This document shows positions 1 to 9,011 of a DNA stretch of 64,000 nt, one piece after another (positions within the stretch are counted from its first letter, which is position 1; every line of letters begins with the position of its first letter). Made by a program: the position numbers and the translations under genes. The stretch lies in the NCBI GenBank assembly GCA_030789695.1, contig CM061140.1, positions 83,328,422-83,392,421 on the forward strand. The letters run 5' to 3'. The notes beneath the pieces are model-generated. The model did not search any database, had not been told where the DNA came from, and worked only from the letters and a program-made list of their open reading frames with translations. The stretch comes from Scilla litardierei. Its lineage: Eukaryota; Streptophyta; Magnoliopsida; Asparagales; Asparagaceae.

Positions 1-579
1 ATTAGTCGGTCTGTGAAGGCTCGTCGACCGACTAGTTTGCAACCTAGTCGGTCGGTGAGTGTTCATTGACCGACTAACGATAAACATTAACTTAGGTGAA
101 ATTCACTGACAGAAACTAGTCGGTCTGAGAGCAAGTTCTGACCGACTAGTTGCGCATCTTGTCGGTCGGTAATTGTTCTTAGACCGACTAAAAGTAAACA
201 GTAACTCCTGAGTTTTTGATTTAATGAACTAGTCGGTTTGAGAAGAGTTTCCGACCGACTAGATCTCAATCTAGTCGGTTTGTTCCCCTTCTTGAACCAA
301 CTAAAGTGCACGGAAAGTGCCGAATCGAAGCGCGAAGCTTCGGGAAGATTTCTACGGCTTCTAGGATCAACCTATCTCTAAGATATGAGCGATATGAAGC
401 TCGTCACGAGTGACTTACTCCAAAACTCAACGATCTAAGGAAGAAGCTAGAAAATCACGACGAAACGATCGAAAACGAAAGCTACGGAGACGGAAACCAC
501 ATAAAGGAGAAAATCCACCAAGACATATATATATATATATAATATAGATAATCCAAATACATGAAAACTAGTCGTTACA
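1..579 (-). repeat. CHR0: end of a chromovirus-type LTR (truncated by window edge)
   Basis: The segment ends in GTCGTTACA, like the LTRs of CHR1 and CHR2 (CGGTCGTTACA). It has the same internal order as the CHR1 LTR: an inverted-motif array, then a GAAGCGCGAAGCTTCGGGAAG stretch, then an AT-rich end. At position 580 the sequence switches directly into a Sirevirus pol reading frame, so this is the right edge of an insertion into SIR3. By comparison with CHR1 this edge is the U3 end and the element lies on the minus strand. The rest is outside the window, so a full element and a solo LTR cannot be told apart. A short (AT)n run lies at about 524-543. Confidence 0.8.
2..303. repeat. Inverted-motif array (TAGTCGGTC / GACCGACTA) in CHR0 LTR
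   Basis: Alternating copies of TAGTCGGTC and its reverse complement GACCGACTA occur every 15-35 bp. Longer units are separated by a conserved spacer resembling TAAACAGTAAC. Each adjacent pair can form a hairpin or cruciform. The same array, with the same spacer, recurs in CHR1, SIR1 and SIR2. Confidence 0.9.
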
Positions 580-2135
580 AAAGACGATTTACTTAGCTTA
601 CCTCTTTGGCATGAATCACAAAAGTGTTTCTTACTAAAAGCAATTTTCGTGAAACCTTTAACAAGATCATGCTTAGCTAACTTATATAAGTGCTTGAAAT
701 GAACATGACCAAAACAGCAATGCCATAATAGTTGTTCATTTGTATTAGCAACTAAGCAATTTTCTATGGTTTTAGGCAAGCTCAAATAATAAATATTTTT
801 ACGCCTAATACCGGTAAATAAAACATGTGAATCAATATCGACAATATTGCAAATACCCTCTCCAAAGTTAACCTTGTAACCCTTGTCACAAAGTTGACTA
901 ATGGAGATAAGGTTTTGCATAAATAAATAACTAAATAAACATTGGTAATAAGTGGTTTGGAAGGATTACCAACTTTGCCTACTCCAATGATGGTTCCCTT
1001 TTGATTGCCTCCAAAAGTGACCGTTGCACCATCCTTGATGCTAACCACTTCGGAGAGCAATGTGGGATCTCCTGTCATGTGTTTGGAGCAACCGCTATCG
1101 AGTATCCATCTTTTTCTTTTAGAGCCAATATGTCTATTATTGTTCTCTTTCTTGTTCTTGGGTACCTACATAATATACCATAAGCTCATGGTACCCAAGC
1201 TTTGTTGGGACCAAGGGGATTAGCCTTTGGAAACCAAGTCCAAGTGGACTTTGGCTTCCCAACATAGTTACCACTATTTATCAAATCACTAAAATACGAA
1301 TTAACATAAGCATTCCTATCATTTGTGCTAGTGTTCTTAGGACCCCAAATTGTGTATGTTTTGGAAGTCCTTTTCTTAGTTGCATGCACATTTGGTTGAG
1401 TACTATGTGGTGCATGCTTCCTAGGAGCATGAGCTAGCATATGAATATGGAGGTGGATAAGCATGAGATATATATGGGTTATATGCAAATTAAGGAGCAT
1501 GCATATTATATGAAACATATGGAGCATGCATGTGATGTGGTGGATGTGAATGAGCATACATTGGATAATTATGGGTATGAACATATGAATGTGTAGGAGC
1601 ACGTGCATGAGTATGTCTCAAGTGTGAGTTTGCACGTGCCTGTAGGAGTGGAACATAAAATGTGTCATAAGTGTCCACATATGAAGTATGAGATTTCCTA
1701 AGTGTATGAGTGTTGGTGTACGTATATGCATGTCCTTTCTTTTGGTTTCCACCCTTAGTGGGTTTCTTGCCAAAAGAAGGAGAGTATGAAGTGGTGGCCT
1801 TCTTAGTAGGTTTGTTACCATTAGTGTTTTTGACACCACTTGTGGATGCACCGAAGGATGGCCTCACAAAATCTATAGTTACACCACTATAGGAGGTGCG
1901 AGATTTGGATGCATTTTCTTCCACATAACCAAGTCCAACACGATGTGTGGTCGGAAATTAGGTTGAAAGAAATTCATCCAATTGCCCTTTTCCTTTGTTA
2001 AATCTCTTAACTTGGGAGGACATGAGCTCATATTTTTCCATAAGAGAAGAAATATTGGTATCCAAAGTGGATACACGTGTTTTGAGCTCGTGCACTTGGG
2101 TTTTAAAGAATCATTTTCAATACCTATTAGTACAT
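580..2135 (-). pseudogene. SIR3: Sirevirus gag C-terminus and protease/pre-integrase remnant
   Basis: On the minus strand, from right to left, there is a coiled-coil stretch of Gag (about 2120-1980), a Ser/Gly-rich linker with FGKKPTKGG, and a His-rich tail (HTHARAPTHSY, about 1610-1500). Next comes the protease signature LDSGCSKHMTG (about 1110-1070) and the GAG-pre-integrase region (NLISISQLCDKGYK, ending with the zinc-finger residues CDSCQRGK near 600). The same order is seen in SIR1 and SIR2. The frame is broken: stops and shifts split it into at least four pieces. The downstream integrase is cut off by CHR0 at 579. The right boundary, where TAT1 begins, is not sharp and may lie anywhere between 2120 and 2240. 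Confidence 0.8.
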
Positions 2136-2139
2136 GGGT

Positions 2140-2862
2140 ACGAATCCAACTGGAGTATCTGCATATCCGACCCATTTGGCATCTGCACCCTGATACTCCC
2201 TCGCTCATAGCAGTGTACTGCCGAGTCTGACGAATGAGTCGTTCGATCGTTGGGCTGGTGCTAACATTCAGGGAAAAGTTAATGGGACTGAGTAAATGGG
2301 TAGACGTTAACTCTAATCCCGGAGAAGATCATGCCCGAATCAATGAGGGACGGTTACACACAATCAAGGAGGAATTACGTATAAATAGACCAAAGAACGA
2401 AGGTAAAAGGGTTCAAATTCCAAGATACAAGGTCTAAGAAATAAAATTTACTTTCGCAGCTGATATTTCTTACATATTCGAGCTTGCACTCAGTCCTGAG
2501 ACGAACCTCCGTGGGTCGATCTCAGCTTCACCAAGTTCTTTCTCTTCCTTAAGTTCTCACACTAACTTAAGTATCGGAGGGGATTTGGGTCGGAACCCAG
2601 ATCTGACCCCCCTAACGTGTCCCTATGGCGCAGATTGACAGTCATCATCCAGCGTCAAGGGTCGTTATCAAGCTCCCCAGCCTCGAACGATCGATGCATC
2701 TGCTGCTCAAAGGTCGATCGAGCACCGAACCATCATCAACTACCATCATCTGACCCCGATTCTTCCAACCAGGGTCCCACTCCAACGGTTGACGAGGCTA
2801 CGACTCAGCATCTCGAGTCCACGTCAGCTTGACAACTGTCTCGGTCAATTTTGGCCTTAACA
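2140..2862 (+). repeat. TAT1 5' LTR (left edge approximate)
   Basis: This is non-coding sequence with a TATA box at 2379-2389 and an AATAAA-like stretch near 2440. It ends in CTTAACA and is followed at once by a primer-site-like sequence. The companion pol region of a Tat element in the same orientation is at 13504-16340. The left edge is not resolved because no clear TG terminus or target duplication could be matched against the SIR3 flank. Confidence 0.6.
2379..2389 (+). promoter_or_regulatory. TATA box of TAT1 LTR
   Basis: GTATAAATAGA lies in a non-coding LTR context about 480 bp before the LTR end, which fits a Pol II start with R-U5 downstream. Confidence 0.5.
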
Positions 2863-2898
2863 GTTTGGGGTCGTCTGTGGAAAACCACGAGTTGCCAT
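2863..2898 (+). other. TAT1 primer-binding-site region
   Basis: TTTGGGGTCGTCTGTGGAAA follows directly after the LTR end. It resembles the TTTGGCGCCGTCTGTGGGAA start typical of Tat-lineage interiors. The Athila element ATH1 is inserted only 36 bp after the LTR. Confidence 0.55.
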
Positions 2899-4456
2899 TG
2901 ACCGGCGCCCCCGGGTTTACGGTATGGGCGCGGTGTCGTTTTACCGCAAGTGCACGGTTAGTGTAGGGTGCGGGTATATCGAACTCAGGGAGGCGAGGTT
3001 GTGCTTGGGTCAGGTAGGACCTAAATCACCCCGGGGGGCGAGCTAGCCCGAATAGGTAAATGGTTGTCACGGAAAGAAATAAAGGGTATAAACAACAAGA
3101 AAGAAAACCCGGGACTTTGGTTTCCAACCCGACGAGAGACTCTAGCCGATCCGGCCTACGGGTATGGATAGCGATCGGAATTAGGGTCTAATGGTGAGAC
3201 GTTGCCTCTGAAAGTGGTACCGGCATCCCATCGGCCCGATATTCTGGTCGGTGCCCAGGATGATACACCGGACTTCCCGGATTCGATCAGTGGGCACTCC
3301 CGTGTCCATTAACACTGATCGATCCCGGGAGCACTAAGCCCGCAACGATAACTCCCAACGTCTCATCCTACCGCTCCCGCGTGCTAGGATTCGACGTCTA
3401 CGCTATGGGTGTGAGCTATGGCTAGGGAGTCAACCGCCAAGTTTATTCCCCCTTGGCCCAACGGTCAAAGGCGGTCTTTTTCCCTCCGATGACAATGAAA
3501 CACCCCGCGTAACTGTTAGATTCCTAATCCCTATCGATTTCCTAACCCTATGGACGCATCGGGAAGAGCCCCCGAAGGGGTTTCCACCAAAATCCCAGAT
3601 TTGGGAACTACTCACAAAAATCCATGAAAAAGCGATCTAAATAAAAATTAACCGTTGGAATCATAATCGGACGATTGTAATGCGGAAGTAATAGAGTAAT
3701 TAAGACAATACTAAAATTTGAGGAAGATCTGAAAACTTACAAAAGAACAGAAATTACAGTCGTCACAAAGTGAGAAAACAGTAAAAAACTCACAGCTCCC
3801 GTTTCTGGAACCCTAGGGGTTCTATTTATAGACTCTCGCATCAACCGATCGGTTGACAAGTCAACCGATCGGTTGATCCGTTACAAAATAATAACAGAAA
3901 ACGGCGAGCTTTCACCCGATCACATGAACCGGTCGGGTGAGTTCTTGAGTGACCGGTTGGATCTTGGAGCCGTCGGGTGAAGCGATCGGTTTGGTGCCCG
4001 TGTCTTCAGCTCCTCATCTTCAGCTACAGATGAACCGATTGGGTGAGAGTCACCCGATCGGTTGGCATTTTGCTCGAGAAAACAGAGAACAGGCCACCGC
4101 TTAACCGGTCTGTGAACCGGTCGGGTGACTTCCATGTGAGCTCCGGCTGAGACCGGGTGGTGCACGTGTGCATCACCCGATCGGTTGGAGATGACCAACC
4201 GACCGGGTGAGGGGCTGAAAGATGTATTCTTTGGCGTATGACCCCCTGGATCATGCGTGACTCCTCCCGTTGCTCCGGGGACTTGGGATATCATCGTTAA
4301 ACATCCCCTACGTGGTCAACCTCCTGCAAACATGGATAAACAAAGAAAAAGTGAAAGAAAACGAGAAAATACAAGAAAACGAATAAAAGGCGGCGAAAAA
4401 CACGGAGAAACACAAAAGAAAACGTGCGTGAATATATGAAATATAAACGCACGTCA
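2899..4456 (-). repeat. ATH1 3' LTR
   Basis: It is 1,558 bp and aligns end to end with 11946-13503. It carries a TATA box at 3823-3830 (minus strand TATAAATA) and the CCGATCGGTTGA array at 3841-4210. The adjoining interior, read on the minus strand, is AGCTTGGGGGATTT, the polypurine tract. Confidence 0.93.
3841..4210. repeat. Palindrome array (CCGATCGGTTGA type) in ATH1 3' LTR
   Basis: Repeated motifs such as TCAACCGATCGGTTGA and CACCCGATCGGTTGG, many nearly perfect palindromes, lie in pairs about 20-40 bp apart. The array starts 10 bp from the TATA box at 3823-3830. It is analogous to, but different in sequence from, the TAGTCGGTC arrays. Confidence 0.9.
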
Positions 4457-6102
4457 AAATCCCCCAAGCTGAACTCTTCCTCGTCCTCGAGGAAGACGAG
4501 TGAGAATAGGAGCTCGGAAGGGAAAAATAGAGAGGAAGAAAGAAAAAGAAAACTCTATGTCCTAGATCATCCCTCAGAGCCAACAAAATCAAAAACGACA
4601 CACCAAGCAAGCAAACGCCAAATCACACCACTAAACCTAGGAAAACGAGTCTAAATAAGTGTCGTGGGCCCACGCGGTGAAGCGCGAGTGAGTGCAGTCG
4701 TGTGCTAGCAAGTGGTGTTGCTTTCTATAATGTGCTATGAGGCTCGATATACACAAATCCAAGATACGACCCAAATGTCGATTCGAATTGAATTAAGCGG
4801 AGAATATATAGTTCAAGCATGCATGAGAATAGAGAGAATCGAAACGTATCATGTGTCAGGGACTCCACAACTAGGGTTAAGGAAATCACGCCACTACAGC
4901 CTAGATACTAGCTAAAAAGTTCCTAAGCCAAGTGTTTTCGATAACGATGGGGGTTGAGATGATGTGGAGTAGAACACTTGGTGCTAATTCTCGCCTTCCC
5001 TTTATTCTCGGCAAGTAGGAAAAAATATTCACACTGGAATTTTTTTTGGGTTTTGTGCATTTGTATATTTTTTTGGCTTTTCGGCTATACAAAATTTTTC
5101 TTTTCTTCTATTTTTGGGTTTTTCTTTTCCTTTTTTCTATTTTTCTTTTGGATTTTTGGGTTTTTGGCTATACACATGTGCACTCTCCCAAGTGGGAGAA
5201 CGGTACACGACGATGGTATTTGCACCAAGTAAAACAAAAAAGAAGTCGAAATCTAAACACTCGGGCAAAGGAAACTATTCTCGCTAAATAGAGCATAGGC
5301 TAAATGGGTTATCCTAGTCCTTAGTTGTGGAATCCCGACGCATGCGAATTGAAATATACGATATAAATATAGCATGCATATAGTAGAAACAAATACCGCA
5401 TATTCAAATCGAAGCATGATAATCTAGGGGTCATTCCTGGACAGGTATATAAAGTAAAATCACAAAGCAGAAGCACACCAAATAGATAGGCACGACGCAC
5501 GACTCACAAGAAAGCTAAGTGGACCCACAATGCGTGAAATGCAAGAGGACTCGAAATCCTAGGGTTAGTGAGTGTGATTATCGATGCAATGCTAGGTGTG
5601 TGTGACTTTGTGGCGATTCATCATAGGATTCATCTTTAGGAGAAAGAGCTAAAAAGAAGAAAAGAAAAAAATAAAAACACGATGAAAACGACACAAAAAA
5701 CGAAAAAGAAGGACTCAATCGACGCACACAGTGCGACTCCCCCAAGCTGAAGTTTACATTGCCCTCAATGCAATATGAGTGAGTATGGGAGGGCAATGAA
5801 AATGGGGGGGAATACGCACTGACACAAAAAGAAATGAAAACGAGGAAACACATAGATGAAACTGAAAAAGAAAGAAAGATCAAAATCAAAATCAAACAAC
5901 ACGAAAATAAAAATAAAACCACACGACACGACACTCAAAAAATGAAAAACAAGCACACACACAAAAATGAGAAAAACAAACAAAACACGACAGCACACCA
6001 AAATAGACGTCCCCCAAGCAAGACCAGACAATGCTAGCGAAATGATATGATCAATGAAATGCAGAGATATGCAAGGGGGAGTCAAAAATAAATAAGGAGA
6101 AA
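4457..6102 (-). other. ATH1 3' non-coding region with repeated PPT-like motifs
   Basis: I see no coding capacity between the accessory ORF and the 3' LTR. On the minus strand the motif TTCAGCTTGGGGGA or a close variant appears next to the LTR (about 4461-4476), again at about 5739-5752, and in partial form at about 6009-6020. The same motifs occur in the equivalent region of ATH2. Long poly-T/poly-A tracts lie at 5040-5160 and 5640-5710. Confidence 0.7.
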
Positions 6103-8016
6103 TCAGAAAGCAGGAGAAGGTGAGTCCTCGTCCTCCTCAGAAGAGGGTGTGGATGGGTGGTCGGGGGAGGCTGGGGGTGTGCGGAGAGGTGGGGAACGAG
6201 GCGGAGGAATTGGGGCAGCGGTGGTGTGAACAATGGGAGGAGTGTCAGTGGAGGTGGGTGGTGGTGGTAGGAAGGAGATCAAGGCGGTGGTGAGAGGAAT
6301 AGAAATGGAGGAAGAAGATGCGGTGGTGACAGTAGTGGGAGGTGGTGGGAGGGATCTGGAGCGCACCAGCAATTTCCTCCGGTGCACGTATGGAGTGACG
6401 GAGGAGGAGGGAGGAGGTAGTGTGGGTGAGGTGGAAGTGGTCGGGAGGGGTGAAGGTGGAGGTGGTGAAGGTGGAGGTGGTCCGTGGATATGAGTGAGAA
6501 GGCGAAGAATGGCGGCCACGTTCCTCTCAAGTGCGAGGAAACGTGGGTGAGTAAGAAAGGAGGATGGTGATGGGTCCGAAGAGGCAGAGGACATGGCGAG
6601 CTCACGAAGGGCATCGACCTCCCTCTCAAGACCTAGACGGGCAGAGACCTGACGGCGACCAAAAGATGTGGACTGACGCGAGGCAGAGGTGGTGCCGCCA
6701 GGTAAGGTTGAAGAGGTGCCGGCGGCAGTGGTCATGCCGGCACAGGAGACAAGGCCAGAAATGGCCGCAAAGAGGTGCTCAGACATGATCGGTCCTGGAG
6801 CAGAAACAGGACGACTCGGGCCAGCCCCTAAATCTCCCCCAGACAAAGGGATATCCTGCTCGCCTAAGTGGGCAGCAGGGGACGGTGGTCTGCGTGCGTC
6901 TGCGGGAAGGAAAGGAAGATTCAACCCCGCTAAGAAGTCGGGATCAGGTGGGAAGGTCCAATCTCCCACGAGAGCAATGGTCATGCGAGCGGGGTTGGGG
7001 AGAATGGTGTAAGGGGCTGGGGGGTGGCCATAATTGAAGATGAAGCGGCCAACTGAGTGGGGTCTAATCATGTGGATGTGCCGCATGACATCAATATCAA
7101 GCTGTGAGGGTCCTGCGGCAGCTGGAAGATTATTGGGGATGGGAATATTGAATTGGGCGTGAGAGCAGATGATCGTAATAATTCCCCCACAACAAAACTT
7201 CCCCTTACCGGCCCGGCTGATCTCGAGTAGCTTGTAAACAAGCCAATCGCCGCCATGGATGGGGACGGTAGGGGCCCTGAAGCTAATTCCATCATCATCC
7301 CAGACAAAGGGGAAAGTCATGGCCCAAAGGATAAAAAGGTCAGGGATAGTCACGGTGCCGGACTGGTCCCTAGGAAAAAATGCAGATGAAATGATCCTGT
7401 GGGCCACACGAAACACGGGATGAATGATGGAGGAGGCCTTGGCCCTTCCTCGGGGATAGTCACGGAACATCGTGAGGCGGAACCAGAATTGATCGACATC
7501 AAACTCGGGCGTGTACCCGTAGTGTCGGATGGAATCATCCCCAAGATTGGGGAAACCAAATATATCGTTAATCGTGTTCAGATTTGTGGTGACACTACGG
7601 TTACGCACCCTGAATTTAATGATCGACCCGGACTCCCAAACAAGTGTAGAGAGAAATTCGAGTGTGAGTGCCGGGTAGGATATGGCAGATGCATTAAGAA
7701 AGGCCAACCATCCTAAGTTAGCGAAAAGAGATTCGACCTCGGTGAAGACACCGAGATCGACAAGTGTTTGTGTGTGCAGGAACTTAGTAGATAGATGTCC
7801 TCGAGCATCGAGCCTACGGTAAAAATCCTTGTGCTCCTGGTTCCTAAAGATATACCCATGTGGGCCCAACATTGGGTCCACAGGGGGGATAACAGGCGGG
7901 GGAGGGCCAAGTGTAAGTGCTCGTGTACAAGAAGGGGGACGTGTTTGTTTTCGTCTCTTTCGAGACAGTTCCTCCTCCCGCATAATTTCCTTCCCCTTGT
8001 CCTTATCCTTAGCCAT
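6103..8016 (-). CDS. ATH1 accessory ORF (Athila ORF1-like, position of an env-like gene)
   Basis: An intact 637-codon frame. The start at 8016 (MAKDKDKGKEI) is the first ATG downstream of an internal TATA box at 8451-8458; no ATG occurs in the leader between them. Residues 1-30 are basic and could act as a nuclear localisation signal (SRKRRKQ). Residues about 60-330 resemble the Athila ORF1 / plant putative transposon-protein family, with an FRVRN...NDIFGFP segment. From about 390 on the protein is Pro/Ser/Thr-rich and low in complexity. I see no signal peptide or clear membrane span, so a true envelope role is not supported. The ORF lies 3' of the usual pol position. ATH2 has a broken homologue at 59598-60826. 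The function is unknown. It is the only long intact frame in ATH1, although gag is broken and pol is lost. Confidence 0.8.
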   Translation of the reverse strand: MAKDKDKGKEIMREEELSRKRRKQTRPPSCTRALTLGPPPPVIPPVDPMLGPHGYIFRNQEHKDFYRRLDARGHLSTKFLHTQTLVDLGVFTEVESLFANLGWLAFLNASAISYPALTLEFLSTLVWESGSIIKFRVRNRSVTTNLNTINDIFGFPNLGDDSIRHYGYTPEFDVDQFWFRLTMFRDYPRGRAKASSIIHPVFRVAHRIISSAFFPRDQSGTVTIPDLFILWAMTFPFVWDDDGISFRAPTVPIHGGDWLVYKLLEISRAGKGKFCCGGIITIICSHAQFNIPIPNNLPAAAGPSQLDIDVMRHIHMIRPHSVGRFIFNYGHPPAPYTILPNPARMTIALVGDWTFPPDPDFLAGLNLPFLPADARRPPSPAAHLGEQDIPLSGGDLGAGPSRPVSAPGPIMSEHLFAAISGLVSCAGMTTAAGTSSTLPGGTTSASRQSTSFGRRQVSARLGLEREVDALRELAMSSASSDPSPSSFLTHPRFLALERNVAAILRLLTHIHGPPPPSPPPPSPLPTTSTSPTLPPPSSSVTPYVHRRKLLVRSRSLPPPPTTVTTASSSSISIPLTTALISFLPPPPTSTDTPPIVHTTAAPIPPPRSPPLRTPPASPDHPSTPSSEEDEDSPSPAF

Positions 8017-8450
8017 GCGTGAGTGTGCGTGTATGAATGAGTGCAAAAAGCAATGGATTCACACTAACACAAGCAAATCGAGCAAGTACAATTTATAGGG
8101 CAAATATAGAAATATGAGCTTATGAGCGAGTGTACCCAAGCGAAATGGCGAAGCTTGCTCGTAGATGTTCCCACACTGTGCAACAAGAGTAGCGTGGAGC
8201 TGCGGCGATCTCTTTCGGCAAGAATTTTCGAAATGGGGTTGTTTGGGGGGAATTAGGTCAGAAATTTGAAGTGAAAGGAGAGAGAGGTTGAAGATGATGG
8301 AGGGATTGATGGAGGAGGTGGAGAGAAGGAGTAATGGAGGAGTAGAGGACGTGGGGGAGTGAGAATCGGTCGTTGGGGAGGAGAGGAAGGCGAAACGACG
8401 GCGATTTTGGCGATCGGGCGAAGATGAAAATGAGCGGGTGGTCGGGGGGG

Positions 8451-8458
8451 TTATATAG
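8451..8458 (-). promoter_or_regulatory. Internal TATA box upstream of the ATH1 accessory ORF
   Basis: Minus-strand CTATATAA lies 12 bp from the edge of the internal palindrome array (8471-8816) and 435 bp upstream of the ATG at 8016. The leader between them is CT-rich on the minus strand and has no ATG. The LTR has the same layout (TATA at 12870-12877, array from 12888), which supports a second promoter. Confidence 0.6.
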
Positions 8459-8470
8459 GGTTTTAAGTCG

Positions 8471-8816
8471 AACCGATCGGGTGACTTGTCACCCGATCGG
8501 TTGACGGTTAGGTCGAAATTTCTTGCCGAAGAATTGCTACAGGCGAACCGGTCGGTTGACTTGTCAACCGATCGGTTGGCCGCTCCACTCGTTTTCCCGA
8601 GAATTGAGGGCTGCTCACCTGGTCGCTTCAACCGATCGCGTTCGAACTCAACCGAGCGGTTGATATTCCCCAAAAATTTCCGAGAGTTCTCCCCAGCTCA
8701 CCCGGTCTGTCACCTGGTCTCTTCATTCCTCAACCGATCGGGTCATTTGGGGACAGATCTCGGCATGAATCTGATACATCCCAACCGATCGGGTGAGTTA
8801 TCAACTGATCGGTTGG
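8471..8816. repeat. Internal palindrome array of ATH1
   Basis: Repeated AACCGATCGGGTGA / TCACCCGATCGGTTGA motifs are of the same family as in the LTR arrays, but the flanking sequence is not LTR-like. The array lies between the hairpin at 8948-8965 and the internal TATA box. ATH2 has an array in the equivalent position (61285-61631). Confidence 0.88.
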
Positions 8817-8947
8817 GGCTTCGTTTCCTGCAAAAACCAACAGATTTGTCTAAGTCCCCGAACGGATGTTCTCACGGCAGATTTTATTTAAAAAAGTAGA
8901 TAAAATAAAGTCAAAAATAACGCAAAAAATGGGGAAAAAGTTTAGAA

Positions 8948-8965
8948 CATGGGTTGCCTCCCATG
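8948..8965. other. Conserved hairpin at the pol/accessory-ORF boundary of ATH1
   Basis: CATGGGTTGCCTCCCATG is a near-perfect inverted repeat. It is present with identical flanks (TTTAGAA ... AAGCGC) in ATH2 at 61754-61771, where it lies downstream of the integrase. In ATH1 the sequence joins the end of the protease-region frame just beyond, at about 9005, which marks the pol deletion junction. Confidence 0.7.
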
Positions 8966-9011
8966 AAGCGCACTTGTTTAACGTCGTTGGCTCGACGCCC
9001 GCAAGAGATGT

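Noticed and set aside
6233..6493. Plus-strand Gly/Glu-rich ORFs around 6233-7012
   Set aside because: They are antisense shadows of the Pro/Ser-rich end of the ATH1 accessory ORF.
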